Source: Isoptericola sp. AK164 (GTDB lineage: Bacteria > Actinomycetota > Actinomycetes > Actinomycetales > Cellulomonadaceae). Taken from it: 64,000 bases of DNA. The notes beneath the pieces were generated by a model that was given only the letters and a program-made list of their open reading frames with translations, made no database searches and was not told where the DNA came from. Location of the stretch: NCBI RefSeq assembly GCF_029643425.1, contig NZ_CP119106.1, positions 2,108,001 through 2,172,000 of the forward strand. The letters run 5' to 3'. Shown in pieces: positions 55,377 to 64,000 of the stretch; the stretch's first letter is position 1; each line of letters opens with the position of its first letter. Position numbers and translations under genes: made by a program.

Positions 55377-57263
55377 TCAGAACAGGCGGAAGACGCCGAC
55401 GGCCGGGCCGTCGCCGGAGATCGTCAGACCGTCCGGGCCGACGGCGAGACCCACCTCGCCGTACAGCCGCTCCGGCTCGCCGCCGGGAACCAGCAGACGC
55501 CCCGGCAGCACCGCGCCGGCCCACGGGGCACGGGCGAGCACGACCAGGACGCGCTCGGTCGGCGACTCGCGCAGGAACACGACCGCGTCGTCCTCCACGA
55601 CCGCCCAGCGCAGGCCACCCTGCCGCAGGGCGTCCGACCCGCGCCGCACCGCCGACAGCCGGCGGTACCGCTCCAGCGTCCCGGCGTCCCAGCGCGGACC
55701 GCCGCCGCGAGCGCCCTGGTCCCAGGCCATGGTGGTCCGGGCGTGCTCGCCGTTGTCGCCGGTGGCGCCGACCTCGTCCCCGGCGAACACGACGGGCGTG
55801 CCCGGGTAGGTGAACAGCAGCGTGGCGGCCACCTCGGTCAGCTCGTCCGAGCCGACGGCGGTGCGCAGCCGCGGCGTGTCGTGGGAGCCGAGCATGTTCC
55901 ACTGCGCCGCCGTGACGGACCACGGCACCGCGGCGTCGAACTCGCGCATCGCGTCCACCATGGCTCCGCCGGGCCGACGGGTGCCCGCCACGGGCAGCCC
56001 GTGCGCCCCGGCCGGTGACCCCTCGGTCGCCAGCCAGGACCAGGCGGGCCGGGTGAACCCGGTGTAGTTCATGTTGGCGTGCCAGCCCCCGGCGCGCAGG
56101 TCGGCCCCGGCGTCGTGGAAGTGCTCGGCGATCAACGCGCCGTCGGGGCGCTCGCGCTCGACGGCGGCCCGCAGCTCGCGCGAGACGGCGTGCGTGCGGT
56201 CCTCGCTCCCCCACCGGCCGGTCATGTTGGCGACGTCGACCCGCCACCCGTCGAGCGCGAACGGCGGACGCAGGTACCGGCCGATCGGGGCATCGGGGCC
56301 GGTGACCATGCGGTGCCAGGTCTCGGGGGCGGCCCAGTCGAGCTTGGGCAGGGAGCCGAACCCGAGCCAGCTCGCGTAGCCCTCCCCGGAGGCGGTGGTG
56401 GCCACGTCGGTGTTGTCCGACGCCGGGTCGGCCCACACGTACATGCCGTGCTCGGGCGAGGCGGGGTCGGCGAGCGCGGCGGCGAACCACTCGTGCCCCT
56501 CGCCGGTGTGGTTGGTGGTGATGTCGCCCATCAGCCGCATCCCACGGGCGTGCACGGCCTCGGAGAGCCGGGCGTAGGCCTCGTCGCCACCGAGCAGCGG
56601 GTCCACCTCGGCGAACGTCGAGGCGTCGTAGCGGTGGTTGGAGCGACCCGGGAACACCGGCGTGAGGTAGACGGTGCCGACGCCGAGCGCGGCGAGGTGG
56701 TCGAGGTGCTCGACGACGCCGTCCAGGTCGCCGCCGTAGTACTGGGTGCCGGCGAGCACGCCGGTCCCGGCCGGCTCGTCGTCCCAGGCGGCGGGCACGG
56801 CCCAGTCGGGCGTCGGCCGTCCGTCCGCGGCGCCGGACCGGGCGAACCGGTCGGGGAAGATCTGGTACACGAGCCCGTCGCCCAGCCACGACGGGGCCGG
56901 GGCGTGCGTGGTCAGCCGGAAGTCGCCGTCGTCGGACACGTCCCGGTCGTGCACGCCCCGGCCGTCGAGCCACCGGTAGCCGCCGGGTCCGTCGAGCAGG
57001 AACCGGTACGGGGTGACGGGGTTGTGGACCACGACCTCGCCGGTGAACCACTGCTCGGCGTCCGTGCCGCCGTCGGGCACGGCCTCGGAGAGACGCGGCT
57101 CGCCGTCGCGCACGGACCGCACCCAGACCCGCTCGACGCCGGAGGCCCGGGGCACGCGGACGCGCACGGGCACCGCGTCGCCGAGCGCCGGCGTGCCCGG
57201 GGGCACGTGCACGGCCGAGCCGTCGTGGTGGGGCAGGTCGAGCAGGTGCGGTGCGTGCGTCAT
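55377..57263 (-). CDS. GH13 alpha-glucan hydrolase (neopullulanase/cyclomaltodextrinase-like)
   Basis: 628 residues from ATG 57263. N-terminal beta-sandwich (about 1-120), then the TIM barrel: LVYQIFPDRFARSG, GDITTNHTGEGHEW, nucleophile Asp in LDGWRVDVANMTG, acid Glu in GALIAEHFHD and third Asp in MLGSHDTPRLR, so the catalytic triad is complete. The N-terminal domain and the MYVWADP segment point to the maltogenic amylase/neopullulanase group, acting on cyclodextrins or maltodextrins. No signal peptide, so it is intracellular and degrades oligosaccharides brought in by the ABC system upstream. Confidence 0.9.
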   Translation of the reverse strand: MTHAPHLLDLPHHDGSAVHVPPGTPALGDAVPVRVRVPRASGVERVWVRSVRDGEPRLSEAVPDGGTDAEQWFTGEVVVHNPVTPYRFLLDGPGGYRWLDGRGVHDRDVSDDGDFRLTTHAPAPSWLGDGLVYQIFPDRFARSGAADGRPTPDWAVPAAWDDEPAGTGVLAGTQYYGGDLDGVVEHLDHLAALGVGTVYLTPVFPGRSNHRYDASTFAEVDPLLGGDEAYARLSEAVHARGMRLMGDITTNHTGEGHEWFAAALADPASPEHGMYVWADPASDNTDVATTASGEGYASWLGFGSLPKLDWAAPETWHRMVTGPDAPIGRYLRPPFALDGWRVDVANMTGRWGSEDRTHAVSRELRAAVERERPDGALIAEHFHDAGADLRAGGWHANMNYTGFTRPAWSWLATEGSPAGAHGLPVAGTRRPGGAMVDAMREFDAAVPWSVTAAQWNMLGSHDTPRLRTAVGSDELTEVAATLLFTYPGTPVVFAGDEVGATGDNGEHARTTMAWDQGARGGGPRWDAGTLERYRRLSAVRRGSDALRQGGLRWAVVEDDAVVFLRESPTERVLVVLARAPWAGAVLPGRLLVPGGEPERLYGEVGLAVGPDGLTISGDGPAVGVFRLF

Positions 57264-57318
57264 GCGGTCCTCTCGGTCGGCGGCCGCCCGCCGCCGACCG
57301 AGCCGGCGCACGGCTCGT

Positions 57319-57882
57319 TCAGCGGCGGCGACCGATCGCCCACCCGGCGGCGAGCGCGATCGCGATCCCGACGACCTGTCCGCCGAGGATCGCCTTGTTC
57401 AGGTCGAGCACGGGCTGCCAGCGCGTGCCCGCGGAGCCGACGACGTAGACGCCGAGCGGCTTGACGTGCAGGCCGTAGCCGCCACCGCCGCCACCGCCCT
57501 CGCCCGAGCCCTCGCCGTGCAGCTCGCCGTGGGCCTCGCCCCGGGTCTCCCCGGACGCGTCCCCGGCGTCGGACCCGTCACCGTCGCCCTCGCCGTCGGC
57601 AGCCTCGGTGGCCTCGGCGCCGCGGTGGAAGGACGTCGACCATCCGGCCAGGTGGCCGGACCCCTTGCCCGAGCCGGTCCCCTCCCCGGACCCGTTGCCC
57701 GAGGTGGCGCCCGCTCCCCCGCCCGAGCCGGTGCCGATGCCGCCCCACACCCGGGCCACCGGGATGATGAGCTGGCCGTCGTGCTCGTACGGTTCGCCGT
57801 ACGCGCGGCGCACGGTGAACGAGTCGTCGGCGGCGGCGGTGAGCCGCCCCAGGTCCGGGCTGTAGCTGCGCGTCTCGGTCAT
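57319..57882 (-). CDS. GerW-family protein with Gly/Glu-rich insert and C-terminal membrane anchor
   Basis: 187 residues. GerW/YtfJ core: YGEPYEHDGQLIIPVARVWGGIGTGSGGG at 28-56 and GGGGGGGYGLHVKPLGVYVVGSAGTRWQPVLDL at about 129-161, interrupted by a long low-complexity stretch of Gly, Ser, Glu and His. A C-terminal helix, VVGIAIALAAGWAIGRRR, may anchor it in the membrane. The family was named for a spore protein in Bacillus, but this organism need not sporulate; members are widespread in actinobacteria without spores. TAGCCT lies 7 bases before the ATG (leaderless). It sits between two carbohydrate genes without obvious logic. Confidence 0.8.
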   Translation of the reverse strand: MTETRSYSPDLGRLTAAADDSFTVRRAYGEPYEHDGQLIIPVARVWGGIGTGSGGGAGATSGNGSGEGTGSGKGSGHLAGWSTSFHRGAEATEAADGEGDGDGSDAGDASGETRGEAHGELHGEGSGEGGGGGGGYGLHVKPLGVYVVGSAGTRWQPVLDLNKAILGGQVVGIAIALAAGWAIGRRR

Positions 57883-57889
57883 GCCGACC

Positions 57890-57895
57890 AGGCTA
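57890..57895 (-). promoter_or_regulatory. -10 box (TAGCCT) of the GerW-family gene
   Basis: TAGCCT on the minus strand ends 7 bases before the ATG at 57882. Confidence 0.45.
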
Positions 57896-57937
57896 GGGCG
57901 CAGGTGTGAGGCCCGCCACAGGCGACGGGCCTGTTCA

Positions 57938-58843
57938 TCATCCCTTCACGGAGCCGGCCGTCAGTCCGCCGACGATGTACTTCTGCAGGAACAGGAACAG
58001 CACGAGGATCGGGATCGTGGAGATCACCGCGCCGGCGGCGAACAGTCCCCAGTTGGCCTCGAGCAGGCTGGAGACCCACGAGTAGAGGCCCACGGCGAGC
58101 GTCCAGTTGGCCTCCGACTGCAGGAGCACGCGGGCGATGACGAACTCGCCGAAGGTGGCGATGATCGACAGCAGCGCCACGACCGCGAGGATCGGGGTCA
58201 CCAGTCGCAGGATGATCGTCCAGTACGTCTGGGCGTGCGTGGCGCCGTCGATCTTGGCCGCCTCGTCCAGCTCGCGCGGGATCGTGTTGAAGAACCCGTA
58301 CATGAGGAACGTGTTCACGCCCAGCGCGCCGCCGAGGTACACGCAGATGAGCGCGACCCGGGAGTTCAGGCCGAGCGCCGGAACCACCTCGCCGAGGCTG
58401 ATGAGCAGCAGGAAGATCGCGACGAACGCGAGCATCTGCGGGAACATCTGGAGGATCAGCAGCGTCGTCAGGCCCACGCGGCGCCCGGTGAAGCGGAACC
58501 GGCTGAAGGCGTACGCCGCGGCGGCGCCCATGAGCACGGTGCCGATCGAGGTGGCGACGGCGATCAGCACCGAGTTGGCGAACCACGACCAGTACACCGT
58601 GTCGGCCAGCCGGGCGTAGTTCTCCGTGCTGAACGAGTCGAAGAGCTGGTTGGACCCGGTCAGGGTGCCGCTCTCGGCCACGGAGGCCGACAGGACGTAC
58701 ACGATCGGGAAGGCGGCGTAGACGACGAACAGGACGCCGACGACGTGCCGCCAGCCGAGCTCGGAGAACCAGCGGCCCGCCGTCCTGCGACGGGTCGGCG
58801 TCGACGGGGTGCGGACCGCGGGGGCGGTCGAGGTGGCAGTCAT
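57938..58843 (-). CDS. malG: Carbohydrate ABC transporter permease, MalG type
   Basis: 301 residues, six membrane helices. The EAA loop that docks on the ATPase is clear: EAAKIDGATHAQTYWTIILRLVTPIL. Start MTATSTAPAVRTPS, then a first helix VVGVLFVVYAAFPIVYVLSASV. It follows the MalF-type gene by 1 base, so the two are coupled. It imports maltose or maltodextrins with MalE and MalF; the ATPase subunit is not in the window, as usual for actinobacteria, which share MsiK. Confidence 0.93.
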   Translation of the reverse strand: MTATSTAPAVRTPSTPTRRRTAGRWFSELGWRHVVGVLFVVYAAFPIVYVLSASVAESGTLTGSNQLFDSFSTENYARLADTVYWSWFANSVLIAVATSIGTVLMGAAAAYAFSRFRFTGRRVGLTTLLILQMFPQMLAFVAIFLLLISLGEVVPALGLNSRVALICVYLGGALGVNTFLMYGFFNTIPRELDEAAKIDGATHAQTYWTIILRLVTPILAVVALLSIIATFGEFVIARVLLQSEANWTLAVGLYSWVSSLLEANWGLFAAGAVISTIPILVLFLFLQKYIVGGLTAGSVKG

Positions 58844-58844
58844 G

Positions 58845-60488
58845 TCAGTTGATCTCCTCGAGCGAGCGGGTCCGCTTGAAGGCGATGGCCGAGATCGTCG
58901 CGATGATCACGAAGATGACGATGGACAGCGCGCTGGCCAGGCCGAAGTCCTTCGGGGCGTTCCCGTCCAGACCGGCCACGGAGTAGACCATCGTGATCAT
59001 GATGTCGGTGTGCCCCAGCGGCACCGAGGCGTCCTCGAACCGTGGTCCGCCGCCGGTGAGCATGTAGATCAGGGCGAAGTTGTTGAAGTTGAACGCGAAG
59101 CTCGAGATGAGCAGCGGGGTTGTGGAGACCAGCAGCAGCGGCATGACGACCGAGCGCCAGGTGCGCAGCCGGCCGGCGCCGTCGATCTTCGCGGCCTCGA
59201 GCACGTCGGTGGGCAGCGACTGCAGCGCACCGGTGCAGATGAGGAACATGTAGGGGAACCCGAGCCACAGGTTGACCCCGATGATCGACAGCTTGGCCAG
59301 CCACGGGTCGGTCAGCCACGGGACGGCGGCGCCTCCGAGCAGCACCTGGTTGACGAACCCGAAGCTGCGGTTGAGCAGGCCGGACCACAGCAGCGGGGCG
59401 ACGAACCCGGGGATGGCGTACGGCAGGATCAGCAGCGTGCGGTAGATCTTGCGCCCGCGCATCGGGGTGTTGAAGACCGTGGCCAGGAACATCCCGAGCA
59501 GGAACGTCGTGGCCACCGAGGCGAAGGCGAAGACGAACGTCCACACCACGACCTGGAGGAACGGCCCGGAGTAGCGCGAGTCGGAGAACGCGGTGGTGAA
59601 GTTGTCGAACCCGACGAACACGCGCCAGCCGACGTTGAGCGTGGAGCCGTCCGCGGCCTCGAACTGTCCCTCGTCGTTGGGCGTGTAGACGGTGCCGGTG
59701 GTGGTGTCCGTCATCGTGTCCGCGGCCTCGTCGTACACGAGCGTGGACTCGTAGACGTAGCCGGTACGGGCGTCCTGGGTGCGCACCGACCCGGCACCCG
59801 GGTCGTCCGAGACCGGGACCCGCAGGTCGGTGACCTCGCCCTGACGGGCGAGCACCTCGGCCCGGTCGAGGACCTCCCAGCCGTCGACGGCGGTGATCCG
59901 GCCCTCGGCGACGGTGGCGTCGACGGCGGACAGCGGCGCCTCGGCGTCGCCGACGGTGGCCGTGCCGTCGGGCTGCACGACGGCGAACCCGAGCTCCTCG
60001 CCGTCGGCGACGACGGTCAGGGGCAGCGCGGGCGACCCCTCGACGCGCCGCTCGTTCTGGATGAGCAGGGCGGCGACGGCGTCGTCCTTGGTGGAGTTGT
60101 GGCCGTCGCCGTAGTTCGTGAACGCCACCCAGCCGGTGTAGCCGATGGTGAAGATCTGGAACGTGAACAGGAAGATCAGACCGGGCAGCACGTACTTCAG
60201 CGGCACCGTGCGACGCGAGAAGTACACCCAGTTCGCCACGGCGAGCATGACGAGCATGGCGCCGAGGATGATCCACGACTCGGCCAGCCACGCGGACCAG
60301 AGCACGTAGACGCCGAACGCGTTCGCGACGGCCATGAGGGCGAGCTTGGCGAGGAACCCGGCGCCGTAGCGGCCGGCGGGTGACTCGTCGCGACGGCCGA
60401 GGCGACGTCGGCGGGTGGAGTCGGGCGGGGCGGGAGCGTCACCCGGCGCCTCGTCCGAGGCGGTGCGGGTCTGCTGCAGGTCTGTCAT
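58845..60488 (-). CDS. malF: Carbohydrate ABC transporter permease, MalF type
   Basis: 547 residues, with a large periplasmic domain (about 110-260, between helices 3 and 4) as in E. coli MalF. The EAA loop is EAAKIDGAGRLRTWRSVVMPLLL. Cytoplasmic N-terminus RRRRLGRRDES. The domain size fits the maltose/maltodextrin group and not the smaller generic sugar permeases. It is separated from malE by a strong hairpin at 60509-60543. Confidence 0.93.
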   Translation of the reverse strand: MTDLQQTRTASDEAPGDAPAPPDSTRRRRLGRRDESPAGRYGAGFLAKLALMAVANAFGVYVLWSAWLAESWIILGAMLVMLAVANWVYFSRRTVPLKYVLPGLIFLFTFQIFTIGYTGWVAFTNYGDGHNSTKDDAVAALLIQNERRVEGSPALPLTVVADGEELGFAVVQPDGTATVGDAEAPLSAVDATVAEGRITAVDGWEVLDRAEVLARQGEVTDLRVPVSDDPGAGSVRTQDARTGYVYESTLVYDEAADTMTDTTTGTVYTPNDEGQFEAADGSTLNVGWRVFVGFDNFTTAFSDSRYSGPFLQVVVWTFVFAFASVATTFLLGMFLATVFNTPMRGRKIYRTLLILPYAIPGFVAPLLWSGLLNRSFGFVNQVLLGGAAVPWLTDPWLAKLSIIGVNLWLGFPYMFLICTGALQSLPTDVLEAAKIDGAGRLRTWRSVVMPLLLVSTTPLLISSFAFNFNNFALIYMLTGGGPRFEDASVPLGHTDIMITMVYSVAGLDGNAPKDFGLASALSIVIFVIIATISAIAFKRTRSLEEIN

Positions 60489-60508
60489 CGAGGAGCCTTC
60501 CGGGATCG

Positions 60509-60543
60509 CGCGACGGGCCGTGGTCGCACCACGGCCCGTCGCG
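60509..60543 (-). terminator. Intra-operon hairpin between malE and malF
   Basis: CGCGACGGGCCGTGG (60509-60523) pairs perfectly with 60529-60543 around TCGCA. It lies in the 68-base gap and would let malE message exceed that of malF/malG, as needed for a binding protein. Confidence 0.7.
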
Positions 60544-60556
60544 AGAGGTCAGGACG

Positions 60557-61813
60557 TCAGGAGTCGAGCGCGCCCTCGATGTCCGAGATCATCTTGCTCC
60601 AGGCCTCGGCCGGGTCGGCCGAGCCGGAGATGATGTTGGCCTCGGTGACGCCCCAGAAGGCCCACACCGAACCCATCTCGGGGATGGACGGCATCGGCAC
60701 GGCCTCGGCGCCGACCTCGCGGAAGCCCGCCACGATCGGGTCCGACGACGCGGCGTCGGCGGCGGCGGTGAGCGCCGGCGGGCGGCCGCCGGCCTCGAAC
60801 AGCGCGGTCTGGGCGTCCTGCGTGGACAGGAAGTTCACGAGGAAGTCGTTGGCCAGCAGGGCGTTCTCGCTCTGGGCGCTGACGTAGAAGCCCTGGACGC
60901 CCACGAACGGCTGGGCGGCCTGGTCACCGGCGGCGGGGACCGGGTCGATCGCGAGGTCCAGGTCGGCGAACTGCTCGAGCATCCACGGACCGCCCACGAT
61001 GAACGGCGACTGGCCCTTGGCGAAGGCCTCGACCGCGATGTCGTAGGTGATGTCGGTGGTCAGCGTGCCGGCCTCGCCCTGCTCGGCGAGCCACTGGGCG
61101 TAGGCGTCACCGGCCTCACCGCCCATGGCGAGCTCCGGGGAGTACGAGCCGTCCTCGTTCTGCTCGAACACCGGGGCGCCGAACGACGTCTGGAACGGGT
61201 AGTACGTGTACGGGTCGCCCTCGGTCCCGGTCTGGATGAGGAACGGGTACTTGGTGTCGGCGTCCTCGCCCATCGAGATTGCGTCGTCCCACGTGGCGGG
61301 CGCGGTGTCGGCCAGCTCGGTGTTCCGGATCAGGGCGATGTTCTCGATCGCGTACGGCAGGCCGTAGACGGCGCCGTCGGCGGTGAAGGCCTCGACCGCG
61401 ACGTCCTCGAACTCCTCGGCGGTGGCACCGAGCTCGACCGGGGCGACGACGCCGTTGGTGATGAGCTCGCCCAGCCAGTCGTGCGCGCCGACGGTGACGT
61501 CGGGGCCCTCGCCGGTGGGGACCTGGGCGATGAAGTCGGAGCGGATGTCCTCGAAGTTCTTCAGGACGATCTCGACCTCGGCCCCGGTCTCGGTCTCGAA
61601 CGCCTCGGCGGCGGACTCGACGGCGCTCTCGCGCGTCTCGTCGACCCACACGGTCAGCGAGCCGGTCGCCATGTCCTCGCCGGCGTCGGTGGCCTCGGCC
61701 GTGCTCTCGTCGGTGGTGTCCTCGGCGGCGTCACCGGCGTCGTCGGCCGACCCGCAGGCCGACAGGGCGAGAGTGGTGACCAGGGCGGACGCGATAAGGA
61801 TGCTCCGTCGCAT
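60557..61813 (-). CDS. malE: Maltose/maltodextrin-binding lipoprotein
   Basis: 418 residues from ATG 61813. Signal peptide MRRSILIASALVTTLALSACG with lipobox LSAC (Cys about 20), then an acidic linker rich in D, E and T. Binding-protein fold: GSLTVWVDETRESAVESAAEAFETETGAEVEIV, ITNGVVAPVELG, YGLPYAIENIALIRNTELA, FIVGGPWMLEQF and PMPSIPEMGSVWAFWG. It matches the MalE family of maltose/maltodextrin binding proteins and leads the operon malE-malF-malG. The divergent LacI-type gene and the operator at 61909-61924 probably control it. Confidence 0.93.
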   Translation of the reverse strand: MRRSILIASALVTTLALSACGSADDAGDAAEDTTDESTAEATDAGEDMATGSLTVWVDETRESAVESAAEAFETETGAEVEIVLKNFEDIRSDFIAQVPTGEGPDVTVGAHDWLGELITNGVVAPVELGATAEEFEDVAVEAFTADGAVYGLPYAIENIALIRNTELADTAPATWDDAISMGEDADTKYPFLIQTGTEGDPYTYYPFQTSFGAPVFEQNEDGSYSPELAMGGEAGDAYAQWLAEQGEAGTLTTDITYDIAVEAFAKGQSPFIVGGPWMLEQFADLDLAIDPVPAAGDQAAQPFVGVQGFYVSAQSENALLANDFLVNFLSTQDAQTALFEAGGRPPALTAAADAASSDPIVAGFREVGAEAVPMPSIPEMGSVWAFWGVTEANIISGSADPAEAWSKMISDIEGALDS

Positions 61814-61908
61814 CGGGATCTCCCAGCTTCTTTCGGGGGTGGTGGCCCGTGGGCAATGCACGCCGGTGGGCCCTGCTGGGGACGAATCTAGAGCAGGATG
61901 TTCGCGAT

Positions 61909-61924
61909 TTGCAAGATCTTGCAA
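61909..61924. promoter_or_regulatory. LacI-family operator between malE and the repressor gene
   Basis: TTGCAAGATCTTGCAA, a perfect 16-bp palindrome with the central GCAAG-AT-CTTGC. Twelve bases to the right is a partial third half-site (TCTGCAAACG). It lies between the divergent malE and repressor genes and can control both. Confidence 0.8.
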
Positions 61925-61991
61925 TAACGTTTCTGCAAACGACGATCCAGGAAGCGTCCGAACCGCGGTCGCCCGAGGACGAGGAGGTCCC

Positions 61992-63035
61992 GTGTCCCTT
62001 ACGATCGCAGGCGTGCGCACCCGACTGAGCGACCTGGCCGACCAGGCCGGGGTCTCCACCGCGACGGTGTCGCGCGTGCTCAACGGCAAGCCCGGTGTCG
62101 CCAGCTCCACCCGCCAGGCCGTCCTGGCGGCCCTGGACGTGCTCGGCTACGAGCGCCCGTCGGCGCTGGCCGGCCGGTCGGCCGGCCTCGTCGGCCTCGT
62201 GGTGCCCGAGCTCACCAACCCCGTCTTCCCGGCGTTCGCCCAGGCGGTGGAGTCGATCCTGGCGCAGCGAGGCTACACGCCGCTGCTGTGCACCCAGGCC
62301 CCGGGAGGGACCACCGAGGACGAGTACGTCTCGACCCTCGTGGACCACTCGGTCGACGGCATCATCTTCATCTCCGGCCTGCACGCGGACACCCGCGCCA
62401 GCCACGCGCGCTACGAGCTGCTGCGCGGCCAGGGCGTGCCGATCGTGCTCGTCAACGGCTACGCGCCGGGCATCGACGCCCCGTTCATCTCCCCCGACGA
62501 CGCCGAGAGCATCGACGTGGCGGTCCAGCACCTGGTCACGCTGGGTCACCGCCGCATCGGGCTCGCCATCGGACCCGAGCGGTACGTGCCCGCCCAGCGC
62601 AAGGTCGCGGCGTTCTCCGCGGCCCTGGTCCGGCACGGCCTGGCGTCCGACGAGGCCGCGGCCCGCTCGCACGCCATCAACACGCTGTACACCCTCGAGG
62701 GCGGCCAGGCCGCCGCGGCCGACCTGTTCGCGTCGGGCCACACCGCCGTCGTCTGCGGCTCGGACATCATGGCGCTCGGCGCGGTCCGCGCCGCGAGGGC
62801 CCAGGGCCTGGACGTGCCCGGGGACGTGTCGGTGGTGGGCTACGACGACGCCCCGCTCATCGCCTTCACGGAACCGCCGCTGACCACGGTCCGCCAGCCG
62901 GTGGACGCCATGGCCAACGCGGCCGTCAGCGCGCTGCTGACCGAGATCGGCGGCGACCGCGCCCCCCGCACGGAGCTGCTCTTCTCCCCCGAGCTGGTCG
63001 TGCGCGGTTCCACCGGCCCCGCGCCCCGCGACTGA
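61992..63035 (+). CDS. LacI-family transcriptional regulator of the alpha-glucan locus
   Basis: 347 residues from GTG 61992, with GAGGAGG upstream. N-terminal helix-turn-helix RLSDLADQAGVSTATVSRVLNGKPGVASSTRQAVLAALDVLGYERP (hinge at about 55-62), then a periplasmic-binding-protein-like sensor: VGLVVPELTNPVFPAFAQAVE, GIIFISGLHAD, LVNGYAPGIDAPFISPDD, CGSDIMALGAVRAARAQGLDVPGDVSVVGYDDAPLI. By position it is the MalR-type repressor; the inducer, likely a maltodextrin, is inferred. Confidence 0.92.
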   Translation: MSLTIAGVRTRLSDLADQAGVSTATVSRVLNGKPGVASSTRQAVLAALDVLGYERPSALAGRSAGLVGLVVPELTNPVFPAFAQAVESILAQRGYTPLLCTQAPGGTTEDEYVSTLVDHSVDGIIFISGLHADTRASHARYELLRGQGVPIVLVNGYAPGIDAPFISPDDAESIDVAVQHLVTLGHRRIGLAIGPERYVPAQRKVAAFSAALVRHGLASDEAAARSHAINTLYTLEGGQAAAADLFASGHTAVVCGSDIMALGAVRAARAQGLDVPGDVSVVGYDDAPLIAFTEPPLTTVRQPVDAMANAAVSALLTEIGGDRAPRTELLFSPELVVRGSTGPAPRD

Positions 63036-63127
63036 CCGCCCGTCAGACCGCCCGGCGAGGGTTGCCACCGCGACGGACCCGTCGCAGGCTGGGACGCGCC
63101 ACCGACGCGTCCAGGACGGCCCTCGCA

Positions 63128-63140
63128 GCAAGAAACTTGC
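63128..63140. promoter_or_regulatory. LacI-family operator upstream of the second GH13 gene
   Basis: GCAAG-AAA-CTTGC, the same half-sites as in 61909-61924 but with a 3-base centre. It is followed by another TTGCAGCAACG, 56 bases upstream of the ATG at 63196. Confidence 0.65.
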
Positions 63141-63195
63141 AGCAACGCTTACACTCGATCGCCGTACCCGCCACCGACCACAGCTGAGGACCCTC

Positions 63196-64000
63196 ATGGC
63201 CACCACCGAGCCGACCATCCCGACACCGGAGCGCCTCGCCGCGGGCGCCACGGTCCACGTCGGGTCCGAGACCGCCCGCGAATGGTGGCGGGACGCCGTC
63301 ATCTACCAGGTCTACCCGCGCTCGTTCGCCGACGGCAACGGGGACGGCATCGGCGACATCCCCGGCATCACGGCACGCCTCGACCACCTCCAGACCCTCG
63401 GCGTCGACGCCGTCTGGCTCTCACCCTTCTACCGCTCGCCGCAGAACGACGCCGGGTACGACGTCGCCGACTACCGCGACGTCGACCCGCTGTTCGGCAC
63501 CCTCGCCGACTTCGACGCGATGCTCGCCGGCGCCCACGCGCGCGGCATGCGCGTCGTCGTCGACCTCGTGCCGAACCACACCTCCGACCAGCACGTCTGG
63601 TTCCAGGCGGCACTGGCCTCCGCCCCGGGGTCCCCGGAGCGCGCGCGCTACATCTTCCGCGACGGCCGCGGGCCGGGCGGCGACGAGCCGCCGAACAACT
63701 GGCAGTCCATCTTCGGCGGCCCCGCCTGGACCCGGCTCGAGGCCTCGAGCACGGCCGACGGTGATGCCTACGACGAGCCCAGCCCGCAGTGGTACCTGCA
63801 CCTGTTCGACTCCACCCAGCCCGACCTCGACTGGAACCACCCCGAGGTGCGCACCGAGTTCACCGACGTGCTGCGGTTCTGGCTGGACAAGGGCGTCGAC
63901 GGCTTCCGCGTCGACGTCGCCCACGGCCTGGTCAAGGCCGACGGGCTGCCCGACTGGCACGGGCACGTGTCGATGGTCGACGGCGGCACCTCCGACGAGG
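63196..64000 (+). CDS. GH13 alpha-glucosidase, 3' end outside window
   Basis: 268 codons present; the gene runs off the right edge. ATG 63196 follows CTGAGGACCC. Barrel start [45 protein letters not shown], and the nucleophile Asp in [12 protein letters not shown]. The [17 protein letters not shown] signature is typical of oligo-1,6-glucosidase/alpha-glucosidase (AglA-like). Catalytic Glu and the third Asp lie beyond the window. It cleaves maltodextrins to glucose, completing the pathway with the transporter and the first GH13 enzyme. Under the LacI-type operator at 63128-63140. Confidence 0.92.
   Translation, partial: MATTEPTIPTPERLAAGATVHVGSETAREWWRDAVIYQVYPRSFADGNGDGIGDIPGITARLDHLQTLGVDAVWLSPFYRSPQNDAGYDVADYRDVDPLFGTLADFDAMLAGAHARGMRVVVDLVPNHTSDQHVWFQAALASAPGSPERARYIFRDGRGPGGDEPPNNWQSIFGGPAWTRLEASSTADGDAYDEPSPQWYLHLFDSTQPDLDWNHPEVRTEFTDVLRFWLDKGVDGFRVDVAHGLVKADGLPDWHGHVSMVDGGTSDE

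Noticed and set aside
57319-57882. Evidence that the organism forms endospores
   Set aside because: GerW-family proteins occur widely in non-sporing actinobacteria; no other spore gene is in the window.

Overview
The window is about 64 kb of very high-GC DNA from an actinobacterium. The evidence is GTG/ATG starts, dense gene packing, a polyphosphate glucokinase, a GlnE/GlnA2 pair, a FasR-type regulator next to fabD-fabH-acpP-fabF, and a DUF3052/AhpE/AceE block. I infer the order Micrococcales, perhaps near Cellulomonadaceae; the sequence alone does not fix the genus. Gene order across much of 1-35.9 kb follows the conserved actinobacterial block known in Mycobacterium tuberculosis as glnE-glnA2-panB ... 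Rv2228c-Rv2230c ... ahpE-Rv2239c-aceE-Rv2242-fabD-acpM-kasA, with insertions.

Layout. 1-5.7 kb: nitrogen control (glnE partial, glnA2), panB, a small SPOR-like protein and ppgK. 5.8-14.7 kb: housekeeping and accessory genes (STAS protein, acetyltransferase, RNase P RNA, tautomerase, YaaA, TfoX-like, a phosphatase/zinc-ribbon/Nif3 operon, a sugar transporter and a PolA-like polymerase). 14.8-24.2 kb: a membrane Ser/Thr kinase followed by a stress/redox group (CBS protein, FAD oxidoreductase, universal stress protein, zinc alcohol dehydrogenase, flavodoxin, GyrI-like protein, beta-CASP nuclease, CPBP protease). Two promoters in this group carry the same unusual 40-bp composite site. 24.2-37.9 kb: cation exchanger, tRNA-Val, peroxiredoxin, aceE, fasR and the fatty-acid synthase operon, deformylase, tRNA-Met, small genes and tRNA-Asn.

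37,928-48,425 is an integrated mobile element of about 10.5 kb in the 3' end of tRNA-Asn. It is bounded by a 29-bp perfect direct repeat, with a tyrosine integrase at the right end and matching pairs of candidate arm-type sites at both ends. It carries an excisionase-like gene, a winged-helix replication-type gene, a string of overlapping small genes, a probable tail-assembly chaperone, a short tape-measure protein, a RelE/HigB-XRE toxin-antitoxin pair with a third gene that may be a SecB-like chaperone, and a membrane HIRAN protein. It has no capsid, portal, terminase, lysis or conjugation gene. It looks like a phage satellite or a pared-down prophage that kept only tail-length functions, and it is the most interesting part of the window.

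48.4-55.3 kb: Dps, a trypsin-like protease facing a stand-alone copy of what looks like its N-terminal domain, dnaG, dgt, a phosphoesterase and a DinB-like protein. 55.3-64 kb: an alpha-glucan (maltodextrin) locus with a GH13 enzyme, a GerW-family protein, ABC permeases and binding protein. It is divergent from a LacI-family repressor and a second GH13 enzyme that runs off the end. GCAAG/CTTGC palindromes mark the likely repressor operators.

Many genes have a TANNNT box exactly 6-7 bases before the start codon, the layout of leaderless transcripts, and this was used to choose starts.
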